NCBI GenBank assembly: GCA_049325415.1 | Contig: JBMOLL010000074.1 | Location: 1-64,000 of the forward strand | Direction: 5' to 3' | Length of the DNA: 64,000 bases | DNA from: JBMOLL01 sp049325415 | Lineage (GTDB): Bacteria; Bacteroidota; Bacteroidia; Bacteroidales; GCA-2748055 | Shown here: positions 1-8,212 of the stretch, one piece after another | Layout of the letters: each line of letters opens with the position of its first letter | Numbering within the stretch: position 1 is the first letter of the stretch | Position numbers and translations under genes: made by a program | Notes under the pieces: model-generated | The model's database searches: none | Told to the model about the DNA's origin: nothing | Seen by the model: only the letters and a program-made list of their open reading frames with translations

Positions 1-10
1 CTCTGCACAC

Positions 11-62
11 CTCACCCTTCTCACCCTTCTCACCCTTCTCACCTTTCTCACCTTTCTCACCC
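11..62. repeat. Nonamer tandem repeat (CTCACCCTT type)
   Basis: Five to six tandem copies of a 9-base unit (CTCACCCTT, drifting to CTCACCTTT) occupy most of the DNA ahead of the first gene. The array is pyrimidine-rich on the + strand and runs almost up to the promoter box of the S4-domain gene. The window starts inside or just before it, so its full length is unknown. Confidence 0.8.
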
Positions 63-84
63 CTCACCCTCCCCACTTTTTTCC

Positions 85-92
85 TATCTTTG
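85..92 (+). promoter_or_regulatory. Bacteroidota -7 promoter box (TATCTTTG)
   Basis: TATCTTTG matches the Bacteroidota -7 consensus TAnnTTTG and ends only 4 bases before the ATG at 97. A transcript starting at the usual distance would have almost no 5' leader. No TTTG is seen at the expected -33 position, because that stretch is simple repeat. Confidence 0.5.
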
Positions 93-96
93 CCCC

Positions 97-465
97 ATGT
101 CAGTCCGTATCGATAAATTCCTGTGGTCAGTGAGGATCTTCAAAACCCGGGCACAGGCCACCGATGCCTGCCGCAAAGGGTGGATCACCATTGGCGGTAT
201 GTCGGTCAAGCCCTCCAGGTCGGTGGCCGCAGGGGAAGTTGTTTCGGTACGCAAGATGCCTGTGATCTACCGGTACAGGGTTATCCAGCCCGTGGAGAAC
301 CGGGTTGGGGCAAAACTGGTGAACGGATTCATTGAAGACATCACGCCAAAGGAAGAACTGGATAAGCTGAAGATGCAGGACGCCTTTTTTGTAAAGAGGG
401 AACGGGGTTCCGGCCGGCCCACAAAAAAGGAAAGACGGGAGATGGATGAATTCCTGGGGGATTAG
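97..465 (+). CDS. S4-domain RNA-binding protein (Hsp15/HslR-like)
   Basis: This is a 122-residue protein. Its N-terminal part (about residues 1-60, beginning MSVRIDKFLWSVRIFKTR) is a typical S4 RNA-binding domain like that of heat-shock protein Hsp15 (HslR), which binds free 50S subunits carrying stalled nascent chains. The C-terminal part is basic (KKERREMDEF). Length and domain order fit the family. The ATG at 97 lies directly after a TATCTTTG box. The next gene follows 73 bases later on the same strand. The family assignment is firm; the exact ribosome-rescue role is inferred from homologues. Confidence 0.88.
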   Translation: MSVRIDKFLWSVRIFKTRAQATDACRKGWITIGGMSVKPSRSVAAGEVVSVRKMPVIYRYRVIQPVENRVGAKLVNGFIEDITPKEELDKLKMQDAFFVKRERGSGRPTKKERREMDEFLGD

Positions 466-538
466 TCTTTTCTTTACCGGGCCCCGGGAACAATTATTCC
501 TGTTTCCTGTTAATCATTCGGCATTCAAATAAGCAGAA

Positions 539-1348
539 ATGGAACTTTTTTACAGAAAATATGGTGAGCCGGCTCCTCCGATGATCATCCTGCACGGGCT
601 TTACGGATCGTCGGACAACTGGGTCTCGGTAGCCAGGGAATTTTCATCAGATTATGAGGTCTGGCTTCCCGACCAGCGCAATCATGGTGCATCGCCTGCA
701 AGCCCTGAACATTCTTATTCTTTATTGAGTTCCGATCTGAAAGAATTCATGGACAGTCACGGGATTGAAAAGGCCATTCTTATCGGCCATTCCATGGGAG
801 GCAAGGCCGTCATGACCTTTGCCGCCCGCTATCCCAGGATGGTCAGTGCGCTGGTGGTGATCGATATCGCCCCGAAAGATTACCAGGAGCTTGCCCTGGT
901 ATCGAGGCAGGCAGCCCAGCATGCCCGTATGATTGAAGCCATGCTTTCGGTTCCGATGGACAGAATGAGTTCCAGGGAAGAAATTGACCGGTTTCTCACA
1001 CCACTGATCGGCTCCGACCGGGTCAGAATGTTCCTGATGAAAAACGTGACCCGGGACACCCAGGGTTCTTTTACCTGGAAAATTAACCTGCCGGCACTGA
1101 AGGAGAATCTCAGGACAATCATGGACATCCCGGAGGAAATAAAGAAACTGCCTTCAGGAGGCATCACCGGTTTTCCGGTCCTTTTCCTGGCGGGTGGTGA
1201 TTCCGGGTACATAATGCCCGAAGATCATGCGCTTATCCGGCATTATTTTCCCACAGCCGGAATCGTAAGCATTCCGGGAGCCGGTCACTGGCTGCATGCC
1301 GAACAACCCGCGCTGATGATAAAAAATATCAGGTATTTCCTCGAATAA
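539..1348 (+). CDS. Alpha/beta hydrolase (YbfF-type esterase)
   Basis: A 269-residue cytoplasmic alpha/beta-hydrolase without a signal peptide. The oxyanion-hole motif is HGLYGSSDNW (residues 19-28), the nucleophile elbow GHSMGG places Ser85, and the C-terminal catalytic His is in GAGHWLHAEQP (about residue 250); an acidic member near residue 220 (GGDSG) completes a plausible triad. The DQRNHG motif near residue 45 is typical of the YbfF esterase group, which hydrolyses short acyl esters or thioesters. It ends 8 bases before the convergent DUF4924 gene. The substrate is unknown. Confidence 0.85.
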   Translation: MELFYRKYGEPAPPMIILHGLYGSSDNWVSVAREFSSDYEVWLPDQRNHGASPASPEHSYSLLSSDLKEFMDSHGIEKAILIGHSMGGKAVMTFAARYPRMVSALVVIDIAPKDYQELALVSRQAAQHARMIEAMLSVPMDRMSSREEIDRFLTPLIGSDRVRMFLMKNVTRDTQGSFTWKINLPALKENLRTIMDIPEEIKKLPSGGITGFPVLFLAGGDSGYIMPEDHALIRHYFPTAGIVSIPGAGHWLHAEQPALMIKNIRYFLE

Positions 1349-1356
1349 AGGGTCTT

Positions 1357-1899
1357 TCAGACGATATCCTGCTCACCTCGCTCCAGGGACAGGTAGGCAG
1401 CAGAAAGCCAGGCCATCAATGAGGCGATGGAGGAGAAAGCCTTTTCGGTCTCCGGGCTGATCTCCATTTTTTGTAAACGCAGCATCAGCAGCCCGTAAAG
1501 ACCTTCAAGCATGAGGAGCACATCATGACTGCCTTTCTGACTTTTAACCCGCAGGGCTTCAAGCGAGGTACGCGCTCTGGCATAAAGCGCTTTGTATTCG
1601 AAAGTCTCAGCGTCGTTAAGCAGACGGAGATGTAGTGTGTTCAGCTCATCGGCCAGTCCGGTAAGAAGGTTCAGGTGTCCCCCCCTTGTTTTTCCCTCAT
1701 CCTTCATCATGGCGATCAGTGAAAGGTACCATTCCCTCATATCCCTCTTCACGGCATAAGGGACAGAGAACCTTTCAATCACATTTTTCTCAATTACGGA
1801 AATATCAAGGCCGCTGGCCCGGATAATATCTTCCACCTGGAACATATAAATCAGGTATTCAGCGATATTTTCCCGTCTTTTTTGTTCTGCGATAATCAT
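1357..1899 (-). CDS. DUF4924 family protein
   Basis: A 180-residue, largely helical, soluble protein starting MIIAEQKRRENIAEYLIYMFQVEDIIRA. This opening and the overall length are characteristic of DUF4924, a family I know only from Bacteroidota and with no assigned function. There is no signal peptide or membrane segment. It is convergent with the upstream hydrolase gene and stands alone, with about 126 bases between its start and the end of pth. I recognise the family but cannot assign a role. Confidence 0.75.
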   Translation of the reverse strand: MIIAEQKRRENIAEYLIYMFQVEDIIRASGLDISVIEKNVIERFSVPYAVKRDMREWYLSLIAMMKDEGKTRGGHLNLLTGLADELNTLHLRLLNDAETFEYKALYARARTSLEALRVKSQKGSHDVLLMLEGLYGLLMLRLQKMEISPETEKAFSSIASLMAWLSAAYLSLERGEQDIV

Positions 1900-2025
1900 G
1901 GAAGAGGTTTTGGAAAATGAGGATGGTGATTTGAGATTTGAGAACCGGGATATGGGAACCGGGTATTGAGGTTAATCAGAAATCAGATGTTCGGAAATCT
2001 GTATTTTGTTACTTTTCTTCAGGCT

Positions 2026-2589
2026 TCACTTTTTATTATAGGTATTCATTGTCCTTTCCACACCGGTAAGACCGAATTCGAGGATCATTTTACCGGCATG
2101 GTTGAGCAGTTCCCCGAGTTTCTCTTTTTCCTCATCGGCGAATTCTCCCAGCACAAAATTTACCTGCTGACCCTGGTTGTAGTTATTTCCGATACCTAAT
2201 CTTAACCTGGCATATGATTGTGTGCCCAGGATGGTTTCGATATGGGTCAGGCCGTTGTGACCGGCAGCTCCTCCATTTGCGCGCATACGCACCGTCCCGA
2301 AAGGCAGTGCCAGATCGTCGCATACCACCAGCAGGTTTTCAAGGGGGATTTTTTCCTTCTGCATCCAGTACCTCACGGCGTTGCCGCTCAGGTTAACATA
2401 GGTGGAAGGCTTCAGGAGAATATAGAGCCGGCCTTTGTGCTTCAGTTCGGCAACAAAGCCATACCGGCGGTCATTAAAAGAAATATTGGATGCCCCTGCC
2501 AGGGCATCCAATACATCAAAACCTATATTATGCCGGGTGTGAGCGTACTCATCCCCGATATTTCCAAGTCCGGTTATCAGATACTTCAC
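2026..2589 (-). CDS. pth: Peptidyl-tRNA hydrolase
   Basis: This enzyme releases tRNA from peptidyl-tRNAs that drop off the ribosome. The conserved core is complete: KYLITGLGNIG at the N-terminus, the catalytic His in TRHNIGF, the acidic site in CDDLALPFG and the Asn in GGAAGHNGL. The reading frame is open up to an ATG at 2688 (220 residues), but family members normally start immediately before KYL. That position is a GTG at 2589 here, giving 187 residues, the usual length. I prefer the GTG; the extra 33 residues would be unconserved. It follows the L25 gene on the same strand, a common bacterial pairing. Confidence 0.9.
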   Translation of the reverse strand: MKYLITGLGNIGDEYAHTRHNIGFDVLDALAGASNISFNDRRYGFVAELKHKGRLYILLKPSTYVNLSGNAVRYWMQKEKIPLENLLVVCDDLALPFGTVRMRANGGAAGHNGLTHIETILGTQSYARLRLGIGNNYNQGQQVNFVLGEFADEEKEKLGELLNHAGKMILEFGLTGVERTMNTYNKK

Positions 2590-2702
2590 AATACCAGTAT
2601 TATTTTTCTCTGTATCAGCTGCCGGCTGATCCCGGAAGGATCGTCTTCCGGCAGGTAAAAGGATCCGCGACAGTATTTTCCGGATCATGAGAGGAAAGTT
2701 GC

Positions 2703-3326
2703 TCAGGCTTCAGCGCCTTCTTCAGCACCTTCAGCACCTTCACCGCCTTCTTCTTCACCTTCACCGCCACCAACTTTGGCAGCAACACGTGAGGAGGCTA
2801 CAGAGAATACCATGGAACGCTGAGGATCGAGAAGCTCAAGATTGGGATAGTTCAGATCGGCCACCTTAACAACATCACCGATATTAACCTTTGTGATATC
2901 CACAATAAGCCTGTCGGTCAGGTATTCGGGCAGACCTTTCACTTTGAGGGTCCTTCTCTTCAGACGGGGCTTACCTCCATTCTTAACACCGATGCAATTA
3001 CCCACGAGTTCAACGGGGATATTGATCACAACGGGCCTATCGTCGAATACTTCGACAAAATCGATATGCATAATCTCATCGCTTACAGGGTGGAACTGGA
3101 TATCCTGCATGACAGCTTTATGCTTTTTACCATTGACAAGCAGTTCAACGATGTAAACCTCGTGAGTGTAAACAAGCTTAAGGAAACTGTTTTTGAAAGC
3201 GTGAAAGTGGATTACCTCATTACCTCCGTAGAGGACGCAGGGTACTTCACCTTCATTTCTAAGAATACGGGTAGCTTTTTTACCCAGATCGGTGCGCACG
3301 GTGGCGCTGATTTCAATTGTCTTCAT
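2703..3326 (-). CDS. rplY: 50S ribosomal protein L25/general stress protein Ctc
   Basis: A 207-residue L25/TL5/Ctc-family protein that binds 5S rRNA. The N-terminal L25 domain (about residues 1-90) is followed by the TL5 beta domain (about 90-180, with HIDFVEVF and the VDITKVNIGDVV region). The protein ends in a long acidic Gly/Glu/Ala tail of about 22 residues, common in the long form of the family and encoded by repetitive GCC/TTC-rich DNA. ATG at 3326. It is preceded by a promoter-like sequence and a GC-rich leader, and followed 14 bases later by the pth reading frame, so the two probably share a transcript. Confidence 0.93.
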   Translation of the reverse strand: MKTIEISATVRTDLGKKATRILRNEGEVPCVLYGGNEVIHFHAFKNSFLKLVYTHEVYIVELLVNGKKHKAVMQDIQFHPVSDEIMHIDFVEVFDDRPVVINIPVELVGNCIGVKNGGKPRLKRRTLKVKGLPEYLTDRLIVDITKVNIGDVVKVADLNYPNLELLDPQRSMVFSVASSRVAAKVGGGEGEEEGGEGAEGAEEGAEA

Positions 3327-3445
3327 CTTTTAATGTGCTACTCAGAATTAATATTACTGCTTAATTCCCCATCACACGTGGGAAGCTGCCGGCCCTTCCG
3401 GCTAAAGCGGGTGCGAAGATAGACAATAGATCAGAGATATGCAAG
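3327..3445 (-). promoter_or_regulatory. Promoter and structured leader of rplY-pth
   Basis: Read on the minus strand, a TTG near 3442-3444 is followed after about 20 bases by TATCTTCG (3421 to 3414). This spacing and sequence fit the Bacteroidota TTTG/N19-21/TAnnTTTG promoter with one mismatch in the -7 box. The predicted leader of about 80 bases contains a GC-rich inverted repeat (GCCGG...CCGGC, about 3386-3402) that could fold. Confidence 0.45.
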
Positions 3446-3524
3446 AGGCTCCATAAAAAACAGCTGAAGCCTGAATCACCGCTACACAGGTAGCCCTTTA
3501 TCCTGTTCAGTCCCGGTACCGGGC

Positions 3525-4463
3525 TTAACTGATGAAGTGCCCGCTGATCGACTGGTAGTTATAAACCTTGCTGATCACATCGGCAAACAGATCGGCTACG
3601 GTCAGTACCTTGATCTTGGGCGATTCGCGCCGTAAGGGTATGGAATCCGTCACGATCAGTTCGTCGATCGGCGATTCTTCAATCCGCTCAAAAGCCGGAC
3701 CCGACAGAACCGGGTGCGTGGCAACCACCCTAACCGAGCGTGCACCCTCGCTTTTCATCATTCCGGCGGCAAAAGCGATGGTCCCGGCCGTATCTACCAT
3801 ATCGTCCACGATCACAATGTTCTTATCCCTGATCTCACCAATGGCCTTGATCTCCTCCACCACGTTCGGCTTTTTCCTGAGTTTGTAGCAGATCACCATG
3901 CTGGCATCAAGAAAGCGGGAATAGGCATTGGCGCGTTTGGTACCACCCATGTCCGGAGCTGCAATTGCCAGATTTTCAAGGTTTAACGACTTAATATAAG
4001 GCACAAAAAGGGCCGACGCATAGAGATGGTCGACCGGTACATCGAAGAAGCCCTGAAGCTGATCGGCATGCAGGTCCATGGTCATGACCCGGTCCACCCC
4101 GGCAGCCGTCATCAGGTTAGCCACCAGCTTGGCCCCGATGGAGGCTCTCGGCCGGTCTTTACGGTCCTGACGGGCAAATCCGAAATACGGGATAACGGCG
4201 ACAATTCGTTTGGCCGAGGCTCTTCTTGCCGCGTCCACCATCATCAGCAACTCGAGCAGGTTATCTCCGGGCGGGAAGGTAGACTGGATAATGAATACCG
4301 TGCAGCCCCTGACACTTTCTTCATAGGCCGGCTGGAATTCACCGTCACTGAACTGATATACACTTGTTCGCCCCAGCGGTACCCCATAGCTCTGTGCAAT
4401 TTTCTCTGCAAGATACATGGAGGCTCTTCCGGAAAAAAATTTGATTGGCGCCGCTTCTGACAT
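3525..4463 (-). CDS. prs: Ribose-phosphate pyrophosphokinase
   Basis: Makes PRPP from ribose-5-phosphate and ATP for nucleotide, His and Trp synthesis. The conserved elements are all present: the ATP-loop region FARQDRKDRPRASIGAKLVA, the DLHADQLQGFFD segment and the PRPP-binding loop VDDMVDTAGTI. The frame could open at a TTG (4499), but that codon overlaps a TATTTTTG promoter box. The ATG at 4463 (MSEAAPIKFFSG) gives 312 residues, the normal length, so I use it. The upstream SDR gene is on the same strand but about 105 bases away. Confidence 0.95.
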   Translation of the reverse strand: MSEAAPIKFFSGRASMYLAEKIAQSYGVPLGRTSVYQFSDGEFQPAYEESVRGCTVFIIQSTFPPGDNLLELLMMVDAARRASAKRIVAVIPYFGFARQDRKDRPRASIGAKLVANLMTAAGVDRVMTMDLHADQLQGFFDVPVDHLYASALFVPYIKSLNLENLAIAAPDMGGTKRANAYSRFLDASMVICYKLRKKPNVVEEIKAIGEIRDKNIVIVDDMVDTAGTIAFAAGMMKSEGARSVRVVATHPVLSGPAFERIEESPIDELIVTDSIPLRRESPKIKVLTVADLFADVISKVYNYQSISGHFIS

Positions 4464-4496
4464 TTTGGAAAAAATGTATGACCGATTAATTTCTGC

Positions 4497-4504
4497 CAAA
4501 AATA
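4497..4504 (-). promoter_or_regulatory. -7 promoter box of prs (TATTTTTG)
   Basis: On the minus strand TATTTTTG matches TAnnTTTG exactly and would start a transcript about 25-30 bases ahead of the ATG at 4463. The overlap with the TTG at 4499 argues against that upstream start. No clear -33 element was found. Confidence 0.45.
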
Positions 4505-4568
4505 GAAATAATTGCTTAAAGATAACGCCGGAATCCCCATAAAAGATTTTACCGGAAATCCTTTCTCC

Positions 4569-5369
4569 TTACTCCGGTTTTATTCTTGAAGAGGCGAAAT
4601 AATACAGCCACCTGAAATATTTGTGGATATAAACCATGATGAGCTCCGACGAACCCACCAGGACATCTTTCCGGTTGGCGATCATGGCCCTAACCATGCG
4701 CCGGGCGCAGGTCCGGGGAGGAATACCACGTGCCTGGCCGGGATCCATTTTACCATGTGGGCGGCCATCTTTTTCAAGAGCATGCAGGGAAATGGAAGTG
4801 CGGACCCTGCCCGGGCTGAAAAGGGTGACTCTTACACCATAGCGGCTGTTCTCGGCACGCACGCTTTCATAATAACCAAAAAGCGCATGTTTTGCTGCCG
4901 CATAGGCACTTCTGAGCGGAAAGCCGAACTTGCCCGAAATGGAACTGGTGACACCGATATGCCCGAATCCCCTTTCGATCATCCCCGGCAACACGGCCTT
5001 GGTGAGGATAATCCCCGCAAAATAGTCGATCTCCATGATCTTCCTGTCGAGCGAAATGGGCGTCTCCACTGCAAGGGAACGCTGGGAGATCCCTCCGTTA
5101 TTCATCAGGACATCCACCCTTCCGTATTTTTCAAGGACCGCTTTTGCTGTGGCCTCCACCTCATCGGGGTTTCCGAGATTAAAAACTACTGGGAAGACCT
5201 TCGCGGAAACCGCTTCGAGCCCTTTTCTTACTCTTTCGAGTTCATCCGCCTCATGCGATGAAATGAGCACAGTCGCTCCGCGTGCTGCAAACTCCCCGGC
5301 CAGCGCCTCCCCTATACCCGAGGAGGCACCGGTTATCCAAACAATCCTGTTCTCGAAATAAGTGCTCAT
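4569..5369 (-). CDS. Short-chain dehydrogenase/reductase
   Basis: A classical SDR of about 266 residues. It has the nucleotide-binding TGASSGIG motif (near residue 14), the structural NNGG motif and a catalytic Ser-Tyr-Lys set (TSSISGKFG followed by YAAAK). The loss of Asp after the second strand (ISSHEADEL) leaves cofactor preference open. The C-terminus (MVYIHKYFRWLYYFAS) is hydrophobic and aromatic, as in the DHRS7/YqjQ-type SDRs that associate with membranes. ATG at 5369 is chosen over a TTG 6 bases upstream. It lies 27 bases after the acyltransferase gene, so the two are likely co-transcribed. The substrate is unknown, possibly a lipid. Confidence 0.85.
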   Translation of the reverse strand: MSTYFENRIVWITGASSGIGEALAGEFAARGATVLISSHEADELERVRKGLEAVSAKVFPVVFNLGNPDEVEATAKAVLEKYGRVDVLMNNGGISQRSLAVETPISLDRKIMEIDYFAGIILTKAVLPGMIERGFGHIGVTSSISGKFGFPLRSAYAAAKHALFGYYESVRAENSRYGVRVTLFSPGRVRTSISLHALEKDGRPHGKMDPGQARGIPPRTCARRMVRAMIANRKDVLVGSSELIMVYIHKYFRWLYYFASSRIKPE

Positions 5370-5396
5370 ACCCAACGTTTTCTTACCTGTATGTTT

Positions 5397-6782
5397 TCAG
5401 ATTTTTTCATCCCACAGGATCTCACAGGTCCTGTTTATAATGGCCTCCCGCATTTTCACGAAATCGGTTGCCCGCTCGTTCCCTGCCCGGTATTTCCAGC
5501 CGAAGGCACCGCCTTTTACAGTCTTTTTCAGGCGCAGGTACCATTCCAGGGCTAATTTTCCCGTCGGATAAAGGAGTGCCAGGTAGGCAAGTCCGATCCA
5601 CCAGCTGTGCGTTAAAAGGCCTGCCAGCAGGGTTTGCAGTATGTAAAACAGGGGGAAAACGAGAAGGATGGATGCTCCCGCCTTGACAGAACTGTGGAAT
5701 TGCAGGTCCTTGATCTTTCTTGTGAGCAGGACGGGGATAAAATAAACCAGGGCATTATTAATCAATCCGTAGAGGAAGACCGGAAGGGTCAGAATCAGGG
5801 TCAGCCATCTCCAGAGCGTCCGTGGCAGGGAATATCCCCTGTCGCGCACGACCCAGTCACGAATTTTCTGCTCTTTCAGTCCTTTTGAATAAGGTCTGAC
5901 CAGCGCAGCGATCTCCCTGATCTTCTCCTCATCTCTGGCCAGAACACCGTCGAGCCGAGCAATCATTTCCTTATCGGCAACAAAACGGTCGGAAAGTTTT
6001 TTTCCGCTGATCCCCATTTTCTCCCTCATGCTGTCGTTGCAAACCGTGCGAAGGTCGAGGTAAACATCGTAGTATTCCTCGTTGCTGATGTGGATCATCA
6101 GCTTTTTCATTTCCTCCTCCAGCCTTTCCCTGAGCACATTGATTCCTTTGGGATTGTTTTCGGCATAAAGGTCCCAGTATTCGGAAACCTCAATAGGCTT
6201 CCCATAATTTATCAGGAGCTTCTGGTTCTGTTTGATATAATCGCTGAAATCGAGTCCTACCGGTACAATCTTGATATCCGGCTTATTACCCGACTGCTCC
6301 TGGGCCTGAAAGGCGATCCTGAACACACCTTTGACCAGTGTCCGGAGGCGCCGGTGGTCGCCGTGGTTTCCTTCCGGCATGAGGCAGAGATTATGGTTGC
6401 GGTGCAGAACACCAACGGTGATATCGAAAATTTCCTGGTTCTTGCCCAGTTCCTGTGCTCCGTCGCGGATCCTGAATACCGGAAGCATTTTCAAAGTATT
6501 CAGCATCTTGGCCATCCAGGGCTTACGGAAGATATCGGCACGGGCGAGGAAGACCACATCACCGGGGGAGGTAAACAGGATACACAGCGCATCCATCAGT
6601 GCATTCTGGTGATTGGGTGCATAAATAACCGGCGCATTACGCGGGATATTCTCCTCGCCGGAGACTTCTACTTTCCCGTAATATTGTTTGAATACGAAAT
6701 CGACGTATGAATAGAGCAAGGTATAAAATACGCTCCTCCGGTCTATCCGGTCGAGTGCACCGGTAATTTTTGATCTGGGCAT
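5397..6782 (-). CDS. PlsC-type phospholipid/glycerol acyltransferase
   Basis: A 461-residue membrane protein. The N-terminal third carries a PlsC acyltransferase domain: the HX4D-type block APNHQNALMDAL, and the PEGNHGDHR block that contacts the acceptor phosphate. The middle is a helical region, and the C-terminal third has hydrophobic segments (LTLILTLPVFLYGLI, ILLVFPLFYILQTLL, WWIGLAYLALLYP). It probably acylates lysophosphatidate or a related lipid at the inner membrane. ATG at 6782 follows a near-consensus -7 box (TATCTTTA, 6805-6798). It leads the SDR gene in a two-gene unit. Confidence 0.85.
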   Translation of the reverse strand: MPRSKITGALDRIDRRSVFYTLLYSYVDFVFKQYYGKVEVSGEENIPRNAPVIYAPNHQNALMDALCILFTSPGDVVFLARADIFRKPWMAKMLNTLKMLPVFRIRDGAQELGKNQEIFDITVGVLHRNHNLCLMPEGNHGDHRRLRTLVKGVFRIAFQAQEQSGNKPDIKIVPVGLDFSDYIKQNQKLLINYGKPIEVSEYWDLYAENNPKGINVLRERLEEEMKKLMIHISNEEYYDVYLDLRTVCNDSMREKMGISGKKLSDRFVADKEMIARLDGVLARDEEKIREIAALVRPYSKGLKEQKIRDWVVRDRGYSLPRTLWRWLTLILTLPVFLYGLINNALVYFIPVLLTRKIKDLQFHSSVKAGASILLVFPLFYILQTLLAGLLTHSWWIGLAYLALLYPTGKLALEWYLRLKKTVKGGAFGWKYRAGNERATDFVKMREAIINRTCEILWDEKI

Positions 6783-6841
6783 GACGAAAAATTTGGGTAA
6801 AGATAAAAAAAGACTCTAAAGGTTATTCCCTGAAGCGAATT

Positions 6842-7969
6842 TCAGGACTTTTCCCTCATTCCGGTAAGTATGCCGAGGATCTCCGTGCCTGCCTTTCCGT
6901 TCCCGTAAACAGGCGGAAAACCGACCGGTGGTTCAGCCAGGAAATGGTTTACTGCTGAAAGGATCAGTTCCTTATCCGCATCGGCCAGGATGCCGTTGCC
7001 CGCCTGGATTATCTCCACCCATTCCGTTTCCTTTCTCAGCACTACCACCGGTTTTCCGAAGAACCAGGCTTCCTTCTGCACACCGCCGCTGTCGGTTATG
7101 ATGCAGGCCGCATTCTTTTCCAGCCAGGTCATTTCAAGGAAGGAAACCGGAGGTACGAGGATTACGTCTTTACCTCGGCCTTTTATTTTCTCCAGGGCCG
7201 GGCGTGTCCGGGGATGAACCGGGAAGATCAGTTGCCGTTGGTTGAGCCTTGCAGCCTCAGCCAGGCCTTCCATGATTCCGGCCAGCCTGCCGGGGTCGTC
7301 GGTATTCACCGGCCGGTGGATGGTTGCCAGCAGAAAGCGCCCGGGTTCAAGGCCATATTCCTGCCCGATCCCGCTTTTCTTTTCCGCCTGCTGCCCGAAA
7401 TAGACGGCATTATCGAACATGATATCCCCGGTGTGCCATACTCCCGGAAGATCGGCTGTATTTTCACCGGCATGATGAACGATCCCCTCACGGGCCAGGT
7501 TGCTAACAGCGGTGGTTGTGGGGGCAAATAGGTAAGATGACAGATGATCGGTGACAATGCGGTTGATCTCCTCGGGCATGCTCTTGTTAAACGAACGCAG
7601 GCCTGCCTCCACATGCACCAGTGGGATGTGCAGTTTCGCTGCAGCAAGGGCACCGGCCAGGGTGGAATTGGTGTCGCCATAAACCAGCACCATATCAGGC
7701 TTTTCCTTAAGCAGGATCTCTTCCAGTGAAGCCAGCATCCGGGCTGTCTGTTCCCCGTGAAGGCCAGTACTTATGCCCAGATGATATGCCGGTTCGGGAA
7801 TCCCCATTTCGGAAAAGAAATGTTCCGACATGTTCCGGTCATAATGCTGCCCTGTGTGAACCAGTTTTTCGCTTATGTACTGGCTAAAGCCGGATGACAG
7901 AGCCCTGCTCAGCGCAGCTGCCTTGATGAACTGGGGTCGCGCCCCCACTATGGTAAGAAGGTTCAGCAT
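6842..7969 (-). CDS. wecB: UDP-N-acetylglucosamine 2-epimerase (non-hydrolysing)
   Basis: Interconverts UDP-GlcNAc and UDP-ManNAc, a precursor for surface polysaccharides. Family signatures: VGARPQFIKAA at the N-terminus, YGDTNSTLAGALAA, HVEAGLRSF, and TDSGGVQKEAWFFGKPVVVLR in the C-terminal half. The ATG at 7969 gives 375 residues, the usual size. The longer frame beginning with TTG at 8038 would start upstream of a TAAATTTG promoter box and add unconserved sequence. It stands about 9 kb from the polysaccharide loci and may feed them. No wecC partner is seen nearby. Confidence 0.93.
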   Translation of the reverse strand: MLNLLTIVGARPQFIKAAALSRALSSGFSQYISEKLVHTGQHYDRNMSEHFFSEMGIPEPAYHLGISTGLHGEQTARMLASLEEILLKEKPDMVLVYGDTNSTLAGALAAAKLHIPLVHVEAGLRSFNKSMPEEINRIVTDHLSSYLFAPTTTAVSNLAREGIVHHAGENTADLPGVWHTGDIMFDNAVYFGQQAEKKSGIGQEYGLEPGRFLLATIHRPVNTDDPGRLAGIMEGLAEAARLNQRQLIFPVHPRTRPALEKIKGRGKDVILVPPVSFLEMTWLEKNAACIITDSGGVQKEAWFFGKPVVVLRKETEWVEIIQAGNGILADADKELILSAVNHFLAEPPVGFPPVYGNGKAGTEILGILTGMREKS

Positions 7970-8016
7970 CAGTATCTGTTTTTCGGTTTCGCGTAAGCGC
8001 CTGGCGCTATCACAGG

Positions 8017-8024
8017 CAAATTTA
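8017..8024 (-). promoter_or_regulatory. -7 promoter box of wecB (TAAATTTG)
   Basis: TAAATTTG on the minus strand fits TAnnTTTG exactly. The implied leader of roughly 40 bases contains a small perfect stem (AGCGCC/GGCGCT, near 7996-8008). This supports the ATG at 7969 as the start. Confidence 0.45.
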
Positions 8025-8183
8025 GGAACATTGTTCAAATAATAGACCTCTCCGGGGATTCAGTGAGAAACCACTTGCGGTTTCTACCTGATTTTATTTT
8101 GTATTATTCTGATTATCTTAATATTAAATAATCGCCTCCTTCATCTTTTCGGGAAATCCCTTCACACTTTCACCATTATTATT

Positions 8184-8191
8184 TACCTTCG
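8184..8191 (+). promoter_or_regulatory. Near-consensus -7 box (TACCTTCG)
   Basis: TACCTTCG differs from TAnnTTTG at one position and lies 21 bases ahead of the ATG at 8213. The AT-rich intergenic stretch 8039-8212 holds both this and the divergent wecB promoter and no gene. Confidence 0.35.
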
Positions 8192-8212
8192 CAACCTGAA
8201 AATACACAAACG

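Noticed and set aside
2590..2688. N-terminal extension of peptidyl-tRNA hydrolase from the ATG at 2688
   Set aside because: The 33 extra residues have no counterpart in the family, and a GTG sits exactly at the normal start.
3508..3524. CCCGGTACCGGG palindrome after prs as a terminator
   Set aside because: The palindrome has almost no loop and no following T tract on the minus strand.
7970..8038. TTG start for wecB at 8038
   Set aside because: It lies upstream of the TAAATTTG promoter box and would add 23 unconserved residues.
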